Origin: Anodontia alba
Lineage: Eukaryota; Mollusca; Bivalvia; Lucinida; Lucinidae
Assembly (NCBI GenBank): GCA_964016985.1
Contig: OZ024830.1
Location: forward strand, 20,360,387-20,424,386
Length of the DNA: 64,000 bases
Direction: 5' to 3'
In this document: in pieces, positions 44,961 through 56,982 of the stretch
Position numbering within the stretch: the stretch's first letter is position 1
Layout: every line of letters begins with the position of its first letter
Notes under the pieces: model-generated
Told to the model about the DNA's origin: nothing
Databases searched by the model: none
The model's input: the letters and a program-made list of their open reading frames with translations, nothing else
Program-made: the position numbers and the translations under genes

Positions 44961-45640
44961 TCCCTTGTAAAAAAAGTGGAAAATCAACCAAGTGTCTCTA
45001 GCCCCCTTAATCACTTTGATACAAAGTTAAAAGGCTGTGTGTTGTCAAAAAACTGCTGAATGTTTGAATTCATTTATTTAAATTGAGGCAAACAAACATA
45101 ATATAATTTAAATCACTTTCAAACTCATTTAATTTTAATTTTGTTCTTTACTGTTTTGAAGACTAGCAATGTTTTTTCCTTAACTTTCTTCCAAAGTTCA
45201 ATACCCTAGGTCAGCAAAACTTTAGAACCTAGTGGGGACAGGAAGCTACAGCTGACACCAGCCTTCATATAAGAGTCCTTTATGATACACTTTCTACAAG
45301 GCTTAAGTATTCAAATTTACTGTATTTACACTCCTGTGCTTTCGATATCCTTTGGAAAGAAGTGTTTTGGGTTTTTTTCTTCATCATTTTATTCTAAATT
45401 GAAAAATCAATATCTTATCAGAAACCATTTGTCTTTTCTGTTACTGTGTGGTTAGTTTCCAAATATTTACCACAAAATTAATTTTATGGCCAAAATGGGT
45501 CTGACCTATGCAATTTCTAAAGTTAACTGGATTTTTGGAAAAATTTTTATCAAAGAATATTTTTTGCTTTTCTTCACTAATTTTTTGGTGTTCCATAACA
45601 ATATTGTAAAAAAAAAAAAAAAAAAAAAAAAAATATTAAT

Positions 45641-45806
45641 AGGAACAAACAAATTGTACGCTAGTCTACTTAATAGTATAAAGAAGCTTTGAATTCAAAG
45701 CTTCTTTATACTATTAAGATGAATTCAAAGCTTCTTTATACTATTAAGATGAATTCAAAGCTTCTTTATACTATTAAGTAGACTAGCGTACAATTTGTTT
45801 GTTCCT
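45641..45806. repeat. 56-bp perfect inverted repeat with a 30-bp unit tripled
   Basis: Arms 45641-45696 and 45751-45806 are exact reverse complements. A 30-bp unit starting GAATTCAAAGCTTC is present three times head to tail at 45691, 45721 and 45751. A 25-nt A run precedes it (45608-45632). Confidence 0.9.
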
Positions 45807-46540
45807 ATTTATATTTTTTTTAATATGCGCTATAGGAATACCTTGCATCAACATTGATCCAGTATTTTGTTTTGCTAGTCTGCTTTTGCGTCTGGGTACG
45901 GCTGGCCCCGTGGATGCTGGTCCGTGTCTATGCCTTTTCAGTCTGCGCGGTAGCGCAGCCTGGTTGGGTCTATACTATGTTACATACTGGTATCTTGGTA
46001 TCCTTACCAACAGCCTAATAACTGGTCAGCCTGCACAGTTGCGCAGCCTGATTCTTTTATTTTGCTGGCCAGTAATACTTCCTCCTGGAGGTCTGCTGTG
46101 CCTGGACCTGTGGTATTTTATCCGTTATGCGGCTATTCGTTAATTTTGCATGCGCGCCCGGCTAAGGCTCGGATCAGCTTGCGCACCTACGCGGGCTGAT
46201 CTGAGTCTTCGCTGTGCGCTCTGTAGTAGGCCGGGATCATATCTATACTTTATGCGGCCGGTGGTGACTTTTATCTGGCTGCGTGGATGCGCAGGCTGAT
46301 CTTGGTCTTCGCTTGTCGCATACTTGTGTACTGCGGGAATTGCTGTGCCCCGGATAACTTGCTTTATTGTACATTGCCGCTATTTCTTATGTGACGTAGC
46401 TGGCGTGGCGCATTGCATCACGTTACGTTTACGTGCGCGACGTCATCTATATCTATTGTTTATTACATCCTGAAGAAGCCGTGATGGCGAAACGTTGATG
46501 TTAATACATGATAAAGATTATTTCGTGTTGGTGTTGATTT
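45807..46540 (+). repeat. GC-richer dispersed repeat with retroposon-like 3' end
   Basis: Several GCGCAG(C/G)CTG phrases, GGCTGATCTGAGTCTTCGCT at about 46194, and the ending CTGAAGAAGCCGTGATGGCG / AAACGTTGATG. This kind of ending is common near the 3' ends of retroelements. No protein match was seen. Confidence 0.5.
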
Positions 46541-46699
46541 ACTGTACCAAATTATAACAATATTGTGAAATTTTCAGAAATTTTGAACAAGTGAAACTTA
46601 TTTAAAACATACATTCTGACCACTCACCCTACCAATTTTTGCATATTTTGCAGCCATTTTTACTATAGGAAAAATTAAAATATTAGATTCTGTCTGTTT

Positions 46700-46872
46700 G
46701 TTTGTGTTGAGGTTTTACAGCCCAGTCAACCCAATGGGGTCATGTCGAGCGCAGTCAGTTTACCTAATCACACGTTTACTTGGCAGGTTTAGTCCTCTAA
46801 GCAGTTAACCAGTATTGTGCACATTCTTTCGCCAGAAACTGAAAACTGCCCTTCTTGAATCAGCCGAAGGGA
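46700..46872 (-). mobile_element. SINE, 5'-truncated
   Basis: Body from TTTGTGTTGAGGTTTTACAG. GATTCTGTC on both sides (about 46686 and 46871) looks like a short target duplication. Confidence 0.75.
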
Positions 46873-47079
46873 TTCTGTCAAAAGGAATGACTAGAATAAA
46901 ACTTTTTGTGCATAGGTAGTTATGAGAAATGGTTTTGCATTAAAACATGCTAAAAGTTTGCAAATTTACTTCTTCTGTGTAAAGCGCCGGACAAAAAATG
47001 ACGTTCCAAAAGATTTCGAAAGAAGAATAAATGTTTGGACACCTTAACTCTTTATCCTTAAATATGAGATTGCCACTAA

Positions 47080-47600
47080 TTACCTTAATAACCCTAAGTA
47101 TTTGGAACAGATAGGCCTTTGCAAACAGTGTAGACCCAGATCAGACACTGCAGAATGCGGCATCTATACTGCTTGCCATACAGAAATAAATGACACATCA
47201 AGAGGTAGTAGAATGGACTATTTCCAACTTTAGGATTGATTGATTGTGTTGTGTTTAAAACAACACATCAACCCTTGTGGTCATTTTGTGCCGTCTTCCA
47301 GAGAGAGGGAGAAGATAGATAGAAGAGATAGTAGAGGAGATGAAAGAGAGGGACAGGGGAGAGAGGAAATGAATGAAAGTGAAGAAACAGAAGAAATAAA
47401 AACATTCCTCCTTTACCCTTACCTCACCTGCAAGGATAGCAGGCATTGCCCAACTATAAGCCAATATCAACTGGACGCCCCGGTGATGTAAGATACACGA
47501 CACCTTTGCCTCACCCAACCACACACCTGCCCCCTACCCAATTTTAGGAGAAGTGCGATAAGTAGATAAGGTGTCCCAATACTTAGGGTAAATATGGTAG
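47080..47600 (+). mobile_element. family-F element interrupted by an unclassified insert
   Basis: F sequence AATAACCCTAAGTATTTGGA.. to about 47236, and again from about 47540 (AATTTTAGGAGAAGTGCGAT..) to GGGTAAATATGGTA. The insert has a purine-rich GAGAGGGAGAAGATAGATAG stretch. Confidence 0.65.
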
Positions 47601-47771
47601 CTGAAGTCTCATGTCACATGTGGCAAGGGCAGATAACTCAATGATCAAGAGGGTGAGAATTGTTTTACTTGATCACGGCATATCATCTCATCAAGCTTAG
47701 TTGTATGAGTGTGAACTGTGAAGTTTCATGAAAATATTCCAGAGGGTTAATAAGTTACAACCCAGACATTA

Positions 47772-47986
47772 GACTGGCTCCAGTCTCCAGTGATTAACTA
47801 TTTCTTCTTATATTCCTGTTTGATAATGCACTAAAATAAAACCAAAATAATATCATGACTATAAAGGCTGGTCACTTGTGACCAGCCTTTATAGTCATGA
47901 TATTATTTTGGTTTTATTTTAGTGGATCAAACAGAATTATGAGAATAAATATTTAGTCACTGGAGACTGGCGCCAGTCTGCCCACA
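47772..47986. mobile_element. family-I palindromic MITE
   Basis: Arms of about 100 bp: GGCTCCAGTCTCCAGTG.. and ..CACTGGAGACTGGCGCC. The centre GGCTGGTCACTTGTGACCAG is a perfect 20-bp palindrome. Confidence 0.9.
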
Positions 47987-48587
47987 CATGAAGAGTAACT
48001 AAACCAAAGACAAAACAGAATTCTAACATTACCACTGTCCCTTGCTTCACTAGAAATGGGGGATGAACAACTCCATTTTTTTTTTTTGTATTATTTTACT
48101 ATGGGCCAATGTGTCTAATAAAACGGCTACATGAGTGACAAACAGTTTAGACCGTGAATAGACATCACATTATACTGTTGACTCATACCTGTCTGTCTTA
48201 ATTTAAAAGGTAAACACAGCAAGCAGTAATCTAAGCAAATAATCTGATCATTTTTTTTTTTCCCTTTTTTTTTTTTTTTGGTCAAATATAACATGCCAGA
48301 ATACTGAGATACCTATCAAGTTATTTTAGGTACACAACAGTTTACAAAACATCAATGAAAAGAATTTTGGAGTCAGTATGTGAAAATATATATACTTCTC
48401 AAAGTAAGATACTGGTCACCAAAAACGATCTCCAGAAAGGTACACAAGAACCTTATGAGACGGTTCATTATAAGAAGGTTTAGGATATAAGACAGTTTAA
48501 AGGTTAGCCCAAAAAGCATTGTATCCAAACAAAAATGTATAGATTATATAGAAAATGACTACTTTTTGTTTGGATACACTACAGTTG

Positions 48588-48801
48588 TTAACCCTTGTCC
48601 TGCTGAACCCGGATATACCCTCCCTTTGCAAACAGTGTAGATCCAGATCAGTTGGCTTCTGAAAAAGCCAACTGATCTGGATCTGCACTTTTTGCCATTA
48701 AGTATGTGAATTTATATCAACAATCCAGATCAAGGAATCTGATTGGCTGAAAATTAGAAGTGGGTGTGGCATCTTAATTTATTCAGCAGGACAAGGGTTA
48801 C
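48588..48801 (+). mobile_element. family-B MITE
   Basis: Complete, near consensus. A TTTTTGTTTGGATAC..TATCCAAACAAAAA inverted repeat sits just left (48520-48580). Confidence 0.9.
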
Positions 48802-48904
48802 GCTAAAAAGGTTCTTGCTGTGGATCCCAGCAACATTATCATAAAGCGGCTGTGTGGATACAGTGCCTTATGCTTATACTATTTTTGCTTTGCTTTGCTT
48901 TGCT

Positions 48905-48911
48905 TTGTGTG

Positions 48912-48945
<34 letters not shown>

Positions 48946-48971
48946 CGTCTGTGTGTGTCTGTGTATGTGTA
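48905..48971 (+). repeat. (GT)n microsatellite
   Basis: TGTGTG runs with a few CG and CT interruptions, preceded by four TTTGC repeats. A family-E MITE follows (48985-49170). Confidence 0.9.
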
Positions 48972-49169
48972 CCAGCAATCTGCAGCAAATGACATTCTAT
49001 GGTATGTTTTTTTTTAATTATTTTTTCACAGAATATATCTTGACCTTTCATGTGAATCATCTGTTTGGCAGGCCATTCACAGAAAATGTCAAGACTTATT
49101 TTCTATGAAAAATAAATATTTATTTAAAAGAGACACATGCTGGAGTTGTGATTTGTGCTTTGAGGGTCA

Positions 49170-50400
49170 AGTTCATATACAAAATTATATCAGCTTATGA
49201 TAAATAATACTAAGAATTCCTTCAGTTAAATGAGATAAGGTCTTATTTTTCAAATTGTTATGATGTAATTTGCCGGTGTTTTAGGTTTCATAAGGCAAAT
49301 GCCAATCAACTCTATATCAACTTGTTGATATGCAGCAGATTTTAAACAATGCCAGGGACCCAATATAGATGGAGGCAGCTTCAATGTTTCATGTGCATTT
49401 GCACAACCTTGCTACATGTAGGTGAACTAATGGTCTGAAAATATTTTGACTACAGAAGGTTTCAAACTCACTACTTACTGCTTGCAAGCTGAGAACACTA
49501 ATCACAGGCCACCCAGCCTAATACTTGTAGAAAACTCAATGAACAATAAATTCATTATAGTTATATATATATTTTTTCATTGTGTAATTTATGCATAATC
49601 CAAAGCCTGACATGGGCACCCATGACCGTTTTATCCAGAAAAAAAATATCAGTAGCTGGGCGTGCCATGCAAATTCAATGTTGTAAGGGTTAACTATTTT
49701 GCTGAGAATATGTTTAAGTTTACATAGGGTTTATTTGGTTGTTTCGGTCGATTACGGAGAAATAATTCACTAGTGTTCTAAGGCTTGCAAGTAAAAAACG
49801 AGTGAGCGAAGCGAATGAGATTTTTACAAGCAAACCTTAGAACACAATTGAATTATTTCTCCATAACTGATCAAAACAACAAAATAAACTGTTTATTACA
49901 GTTTCATTCATGCTTTACCTTGGAAGTTTCACATTCAGTCGTTATGATTTCCTACCAAAATAGTTCCAGTCTGTGCATGAATTTCAGGAGGTGTGGTTAA
50001 GTTTGAAAATCAGTCGCCATCTTGCATTCACTTTAATGCAAAAATTATCCTGTGCTTGAAATACAGACACAACAATGCCACAAAAGTAGAACTGGGCACT
50101 GGCTGTTGGAACTGGGTTATCAAGAAAATCATACTTTATATTTGTGTTGCAGGTCTTTCCTCAAAAACACCAACTGGACATGAAAATTGCAAACTGATTT
50201 CCATGATTTTATCAAGTTTTCTGCAAAACATCAACTACTGTTATTGTTGTTACCAACAACATCAGCAACATCGCCTACCAATTATGACGTCAAAACGTTG
50301 GAAATGAAATAATAATTCATTTGATGAATTATAGATTATAATTCACTGACAAATCTCAGTAAATCACTGCGGAAAATGTAATAAAAAGGTACATAACCAC
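49170..50400. other. intronic or intergenic, one palindrome
   Basis: An inverted repeat at about 49735-49880 has AATAATTCACTAGTGTTCTA and a matching TTAGAACACAATTGAATTAT. Nothing else identified. Confidence 0.45.
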
Positions 50401-50630
50401 TTAACCATATTTACCCTAAGAATTCAGACACCTCAACTCCTTACCTTACTTGTTCTAAAATATGAACAAGTACAATTTACTACCCGATGTTGTGTCAAAA
50501 AATTGCTGGATGAGTGGTAAACAGCATAGACCCTGATGAGACACCACAGTCTGCAGTGTCTCATCTGGGTCTACACTGTTTGCTTAGGTCTGTCCCTCCA
50601 AATACTTATGATAAATAAGGTAACCACTTA
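50400..50630 (+). mobile_element. family-F element
   Basis: ACCATATTTACCCTAAGAAT left, hairpin GAGACACCACAGTCTGCAGT.., CTTATGATAAATAAGGTA right. Confidence 0.82.
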
Positions 50631-50649
50631 CTCTGGAGATTCATATCAT

Positions 50650-51112
50650 ATTAACCCTTAAAGTGCTAATTACAACTGCAACAGACAACATTTTTATTCT
50701 TTTTTTATTTTTTGTATTTTTCAGAAAGAACAAGTCTTGGCATTTCATGTGAATCCTCTGTCTAGAAGATGGATCAAACAAAATGCCAAGTCTTATTTTC
50801 TCTGAAAAACAATAAAAGAAAAATTAGAATGTCGTCTGCTACAATTTTGCTTAATGCTTTAAGGGTTAAGAATGCTGTTAACATAAATACCTGGATTTTT
50901 ACTATCTATTAACCATTAAAGCATCACTCGAAACTGCAGCAGACAATAATTTTCATTTTTTTTTTCAGAAGAAAATAAGTCTTGACATTTCATGTGAATC
51001 ATCAGATGAGTCTCATGAACTGTTAAGACTTATTTTCTCTGAAAAATAAAAAAATAATAATAATTTAAGAAAGTTGTCTGCTACAAATTTTGCTCAGAGC
51101 TTAAATGGTTAT
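50650..51112. mobile_element. two family-E MITEs in a row
   Basis: Copy 1 (50650-50870) has TTAACCCTTAAAGTGCTAAT and TTAATGCTTTAAGGGTTAA. Copy 2 (50905-51110) has TTAACCATTAAAGCATCACT and GCTTAAATGGTTA. Confidence 0.82.
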
Positions 51113-52027
51113 TAAAGGGCAAATATTAAGGTTTTAATTCTACTAAATATATAAGGGCACTTCAGTAAGGAGGTGACTGCCGAAAACCGCATCAAATTAT
51201 CTTAAACGGTTTCTGAAATATTGCGATTTGAAATTTGATATTTAACATCCAAGAGGATTGAATTCAGGCTGCCTCATTAATATTCATGAGCCTTTTTATG
51301 ACATCATAAGGGAACAGTAAAATTTTAAACTTTTTTAAATTGCCAATATTTTTTGCTCTTTAATCTGCATCAATTCAGTTTTCATATTGTTTAATTTATT
51401 CAGCTCCTTTAAACTAATATACATAGGAATTTAGCTCTTATTTTCAGTTTAAAGTGTTACATTTCAAATTTAAAAATTTCATTTAAATAATTTAAAATCC
51501 AGTTACAATGCTTAATAATTAGCCAAAATTGACTTTTTTGGCATTCATTTATATGATATACACCCAAAATTCACTATTATTAAAAAAAACTTACGAAAAA
51601 TTTAATATTAGTCAAGTTTTAAACATTTTAAAATTTAGCTTTAAATTTAAATAACAGATTAAATTTTGAGTTAAATTCTCTATTCATGGGCTTATTTGTG
51701 GACAGAGACCAATTTCAATAATGGTTAAGGAGAAAAACTGTGTAGCATATAAGGAAATGCAGAATATTCCTGTTTAAAATTTCAATTTAAAATTTAAGTT
51801 CCACTATGACATCACAGAATATTGCACTGTGGGCCTTAATCAATACACAATCCAAGGGAGTTTACTCTAACAGGAAAAAAGGTAGGTATCGTAAATTAAT
51901 CACCATAACTTTTGATTGGATTGGAATTTTTTGATGGGGTTTTCAACAAAATAATTCTCTTAAAGCATTCTATCAACACTCTGAAAACCAGGAATATTTT
52001 AAAAACCTTTATATTTGCCCTTTAATC
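51113..52027. mobile_element. ~910-bp element with TTAA-type terminal inverted repeats
   Basis: Left end TTAAAGGGCAAATATTAAGG, right end CCTTTATATTTGCCCTTTAA. The interior is AT-rich, non-coding and mostly single-copy here. The TTAA edges again suggest a piggyBac-like mobiliser. Confidence 0.75.
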
Positions 52028-52139
52028 AAGATCATACCAGGTAGCAAATACAAGAAGCCCATTAGAGAATCACATATATGTTGTGTCCCAAGAAAACTAG
52101 GACATCACATGGCCTCGGGTAAGAGAGCTATATTTCCCA

Positions 52140-53315
52140 TGTACCCCTAAAAACATGTGTTGTGGGTACTCATTAGAACCCAGAATATACTGGGTACTCA
52201 TTAGAACCCAGAATGTATTGGATAGTCATTAGAATGTATTGGGTACTCATTAGAATCCAGAATGTATTGGGTACTCATTCGAACCCAGAATGTACTGGGT
52301 ACTAATTAGAACCCAGAACTCATTGGTTACTCATTACAACCCAGAATGTACTGGTGACTCATTAGAACCCAGAATGTAAACTCAGAACTCTAAAATGTAT
52401 TGGGAACTCATTAGAACCCAGAATGTATTGGGTACTCATTAGAACCCAGATTGTATTGGGTACTCATTAGAACCCAGATTGTATTGTGTACCGATTAGAA
52501 CCCTGAATGTATTGGGTACTCATTAGAACCCTGAATGTATTTGAAACTCATTAGAACCCAGAATGTATTGGGTACTCATTAGAACACAGATTGTATTGGG
52601 TACTCATTAGAATCCAGATTGTATTGGGTACTCATCAGAGCCCAGAATGTATTGGGTACTCATTAGAACCCTGAATGTATTGGGTACTCATTAGAACCCA
52701 AAATGTATTAGATACTCATTAGAACCCAGAATGTATTGGGTACTCATTAGAACCCTGAATGTATTGGGTACTCATTAGAACCCAGAATGTATTGGATACT
52801 CATTAGAACCCAGAATGTATTTGTTACTAATTTGAACCCAGATTGTATTGGATACTCATTAGAACCCAGAATGTATTGGGTATTCATTAAAACCCTGAAT
52901 GTATTGGGTATTCATTAGAACCCAGAATGTACCGGATACTCATTAGAACCCAGAATGTATTTGTTACTAATTAGAACCCAGATGGTATTGGGTACTCATT
53001 AGAACCCAGAATGTATTGGGTACTCATTAGAACCCAGATTGTATTGGATACTCGTTAGAACCCAGATTGTATTGGGTATTCATTAAAACCCAGAATGTAT
53101 TGGGTACTCATTAGAACCCTGAATGTATTGGTTACTCATTAGAACTCAGAATGTATTGGGTTCTCATTAGAACCCAGAATGTTTTGGGTACTCATTAGAA
53201 CCTAAAATGTATTGGGTACTCATCAGAATCTTGAAAGTATTGGGTACTCATTAGAATCCAGAATGTCTTGGGTACTAATCAGAACCCAGAATGTATGTTT
53301 TCATAGGGAAATAAA
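52140..53315 (+). repeat. 28-bp minisatellite grown inside a family-C hairpin
   Basis: About 40 units of GTATTGGGTACTCATTAGAA plus CCCAGAAT. The left flank CATGTGTTGTGGGTACTCAT and the right flank GTATGTTTTCATAGGGAAAT are the two outer arms of family C. Confidence 0.92.
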
Positions 53316-53343
53316 CATATTTCTTCTGCTTTAGTCAAAGAAG

Positions 53344-53681
53344 TACAGTCGACTCTCGTTATCTCGACTTCGCTTACCTTGAATAACTGTTTATCCTGCA
53401 GTGAAAATCTAGTCCCTGTTTTAACATAGAAATATAACAACAGGTAACAAAATATTATGGAAAAGAGGAGAAACTGCTCCTAGGGAGCAATTTCTCCCCT
53501 TTTCCACAATACTTTCAATATATCTCTAAATTCAGGAGTCAAATTATATATTCATTTGTGAACTGTGGTTGTTCGATTTTTTTTCCTCAATTCTGCAAAT
53601 CCAATATGTCAAGGTACGGTTATCTCGAAGTATTTTAGACAGTCTCTTGAACTTCGAGATAATGCGAGTCGACTGTATAAT
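53344..53681. mobile_element. family-G pogo-like MITE
   Basis: CAGTCGACTCTCGTTATCTC left and GATAATGCGAGTCGACTG right with TA edges. Central GGAGAAACTGCTCCTAGGGA / GCAATTTCTCCCC. Confidence 0.88.
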
Positions 53682-53706
53682 TATGATCTGGAGTTGTGCT
53701 ATTTAC

Positions 53707-53945
53707 CCCAGGTACAGTACAGCTCAGGTAAAAGAACCAAAAAACTCTTTATTCCGAATATCGGCGTTTCGCGAACTTGCCAAAAACACTCGGAATCAAA
53801 CCGAGTAAACGTTATATTCGGCGGACACCACTCGCAAGTCCGCCGAATGTATGCGTTATGCGAAGTTATGCGAAGTTACTCGGAATGGTAATATTATACC
53901 CCGTAGGCAATATTTCTCGCGAAGCGATGCGAAATTCCTCGGAAT
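53707..53945. repeat. CpG-bearing repeat with GTACAGCTCAGGTAAAAGAAC end
   Basis: It shares the end CTCAGGTAAAAGAACCAA and ACTCGGAAT/CTCGCAA phrases, in reverse, with 57410-57632 (end TTGGTTCTTTTACCTGAG). The two look like copies of one element. Confidence 0.65.
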
Positions 53946-54229
53946 AATTTGACTAAATACCTGTCCGATTTTTATATATTTATTTATTTATTTAATAAAG
54001 TTATTTAGATATTTCTTTAATAAAAATATTTTTATTTATTTGTATCTTTATTTTTCCATCATATAGTACAGTCTGTGTGAAGGTTATATCGTCCACGCTC
54101 ATGCGGATGCGCAGGTTGATCTGAGTGTGCACTGATCCCAAAGGTCTTATTGTCCCAAAAGTGTTTTCCAAATTTCCGCATTCCGATACCCCAAAATTAG
54201 GTCCATTCCCTTGTTTCAACCAATGCTGC

Positions 54230-54740
54230 CTTGTTCCCTGAATATATTTGGGTGCTCCCTAGGTTCAAAGATAACCCCGGTAGCCCCCTTCATTGTTCGA
54301 GCACGTAACATGGGCCTCAACAAAGGTCCATATGAAAATTTACCGGATTCTTTGGCTTAGTCTAGTCCGGTCACACAAGTGGGTCCGGCATGGTCATTTT
54401 TATTTAATGTGCCGTAGAAAACAAAACAAACACACAAAAATCACAAAGAGAATCAAACATCTTCCCCCAATCGACGAATTACGTATTTACATTTGGTATT
54501 CCTGTAACGACCTTTTCCCATACAACAACCGCACGCGCTCAATATAAATGACGTACTGTGGAAAAAGACCGGGAAATTCTCACTCGCGTGCAGCAACCGC
54601 ACGTGTCACTATGAATTTACTTAAAGGGGCGCTTCTGCTATCAAAGAGGCATTGAATCAACAAGACAGCACATGTGAAAAGAGTGTCTGTCACACAAAAA
54701 CACACTTTACGCACACGAGGCTAATGACAATTCAAACGAG
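54230..54740. other. low-copy CpG-containing stretch
   Basis: No repeat family recognised. Contains GCACGCGCTC and CTCGCGTGCAG-type CpG sites. Could be regulatory, but no motif decides it. Confidence 0.3.
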
Positions 54741-54744
54741 TGAG

Positions 54745-54895
54745 TGAGTTTATTACGTCCTACTAACAGCTAGGTCATACGGAGATGTGGACCTTGGTTT
54801 AAAGTCCAATATGAAAGGCTTGAGAAACCTGGGATCGAACTTATGATCCCTGGGTGACAAGACGAGAAGCTTCACACTACACCACCGAGGCACAA
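54745..54895 (-). mobile_element. second type of tRNA-derived SINE
   Basis: On the minus strand GTGCCTCGGTGGTGTAGTGT (A-box region) and AAGTTCGATCCCAGG (B box), then a body ending in TAATAAACTCACTCACTC. The body differs from the 30598-30900 SINE. Confidence 0.75.
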
Positions 54896-55399
54896 TTTCC
54901 CAATATTTCATACTGATAAATATCTAATAAAAGGGCTGCAGACATTTCACCATGCCCCGCAAAAATCAAGCAAGTGCCATGACTCTGTTAATAAACTAAT
55001 AACGTTTCAAGAAAATATCTCAAATAGTTTTCAAGTTACAGAGCGGACAAAAAAAAAAAAAAAAAAAAAGAAAGAAAGAAAAGAAATATTACAGAAACCA
55101 CTAAAATAGTTTCCATCCCGCTTTGGATAGCCCGGCTATCGGAGGTAAATACGATCAGTGAATGCTTTTATCAGAATCTGAGATCAGAATGTGCGGTTGG
55201 CAGGTTGACACGAGTCTTCGCTCGTCGCACAAGACGTTTTGTTAAACCCAGAGATTGTAGAAGGTACATACGATTAGCGAAGGCTCAGATCAGACTACTG
55301 ATGTGCAGGCTCAGAGTGTGTGGGCTGATCCGTCTCTTCGTACAAGTTTTATTGTAGGTTTTGCCATGTACAGATCAATGCGCGATTTGTTTGTGCAAA

Positions 55400-55610
55400 C
55401 CATAACGCCTAACACTCTGGGTAAAATTTTCAACTGACGACATTTTGAAACATTTTTCTCATTCTTCCAAGAAAACAGGATTTGCATTTAATGCAAATTG
55501 TCTCCATTGCATGACTGTCAAACCCTTTTTTCTTGGTAATAAAAAAAAAAAAATATTTTTTTTTTTTTTTTTTTTTTTTGTCGTCTGCTGAATTAGCCCA
55601 GATAGTGGTA
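55400..55610. mobile_element. family-D MITE with homopolymer runs
   Basis: CACTCTGGGTAAAATTTTCA left, TGTCGTCTGCTGAATTAGCC right. A and T runs at 55538-55579. Confidence 0.65.
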
Positions 55611-55634
55611 ATTCGATACCCGCGAGCACCAAGT

Positions 55635-55740
55635 GTTATAACTTAAGATTGGTTTATAACCAGGAAGACTCTGCCTAGAATGTCCGCGAGGGCATACAGG
55701 AAGACTCTGCCTAGAATGTCCGCGAGGGCATATGAAAATA
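55635..55740 (+). repeat. direct repeat of 49 bp
   Basis: CAGGAAGACTCTGCCTAGAA TGTCCGCGAGGGCATA occurs twice, near 55660 and 55698 (about 37 bp apart). Confidence 0.8.
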
Positions 55741-56139
55741 TTATTTGAAGATTGTTTCCCGCCAATGCTAGGTTTATACATGCGTCTCTTTTAGTCGTTT
55801 AATAAATTACGGCCTTGGTTTTGCATATCGCATGTTGAAGACTCAAAAACAGAACACTTTAAATGGAAACAAAAGTTTTGAAGATTGCTCTATAAACCAA
55901 TAAAGATAATGTTATTAATGTATATACTGTAAGAGAATAATATAACATAACAATCATTTGTACTCTGATAAATGCGGGATAATGTCTTCACACCGCAGGT
56001 TTTTACTCTTTTAAGGGAGCTAACTGCAACTGACTATCAGAAGGGAGTTAACTGCAATTGCTTTACGAGTATGGACTGTGCGAAATGGGATTGTGAACAG
56101 CATTTTTTTATGAATCGCGCCAGTAAAGAGGGGGCATGC

Positions 56140-56300
56140 TTATACAATAAGCGGTTAACCAGTACACTGAACCCCATTCCGCCAGAAACTTGAAACTGCC
56201 AATCTTGAAGCAGTGGAAGGAGCGAATGACCGTAGCAAATACATGTGTTTCATGATAAGTGGGGATCGAATCGCGTTCGATTCCCGCCGGTGCGATATCA
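56140..56300 (-). mobile_element. old SINE remnant
   Basis: AAGCGGTTAACCAGTACACT.. and GATCGAATCGCGTTCGATTC resemble the SINE body and a tRNA-like B-box region. A GA microsatellite lies at 56396-56417. Confidence 0.5.
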
Positions 56301-56764
56301 TTTTTCCAATAAAGTCAGTGCAAACAACTTCTACCTCGAAAGGAGACATGTCATATTTGCAAGAGGGTAAAAGAAAGCAAAAGAAAGAGCTTTCCAGAGA
56401 GAGAGAGAGAGAGAGAGTTCGCAAAACTTGTAAGATTCTGGCTCGTCCATTTTAGGTACATCCGGCTATGAGATTTAGATATTCCTAGAGAAAAACGGCT
56501 AAACTGTTTTGCAAACAGTGAATACCCTGACCAGACGCCGCGTTCTGTCATCTCAATATGACTTAAAGAATTTCTTTTATTTTATTTTTTGTTATTGTTG
56601 AAAGAGACATAAGACATCAAGTCACCGTCATCATTAAGTGGTGATTTGAATGGACAGTCCTAATCCTGGTCCAGTCATCAACCGTCCAGGCCTCGATCCG
56701 AGCAGTGTAGATACATTCCAGCGTGTTCGTTTCTGTCTCCCTTGTCAAATGAAATGTATCCCTA

Positions 56765-56982
56765 CTTTAACCCTCGAACCGCTTAGCATATTCAGCAGAC
56801 GGCATTTTCATTTTCTTTTTCTTCTTATTTTCCTGTGTAAATTAAGCGTGGCGTAACATGTGAATCGTCTGCTAGACAGACGATTCACATGAAATGTTCA
56901 GCCTTATTTTCACTGTAAAATACTAAAACAGTTAGATCGACATCTCCTCTAGAATTTTCAGCAGTGCTTCAGGGGTTCAAAC
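56765..56982. mobile_element. family-E MITE
   Basis: TTTAACCCTCGAACCGCTTA left, GTGCTTCAGGGGTTC right. The centre is GCTAGACAGACGATTCACAT with its complement. Confidence 0.8.

Noticed and set aside
47410..47524. Minus-strand open stretch with a CAG/GTGAGG donor
   Set aside because: Part of an insert within a family-F element; low-complexity neighbours; no homology recognised.
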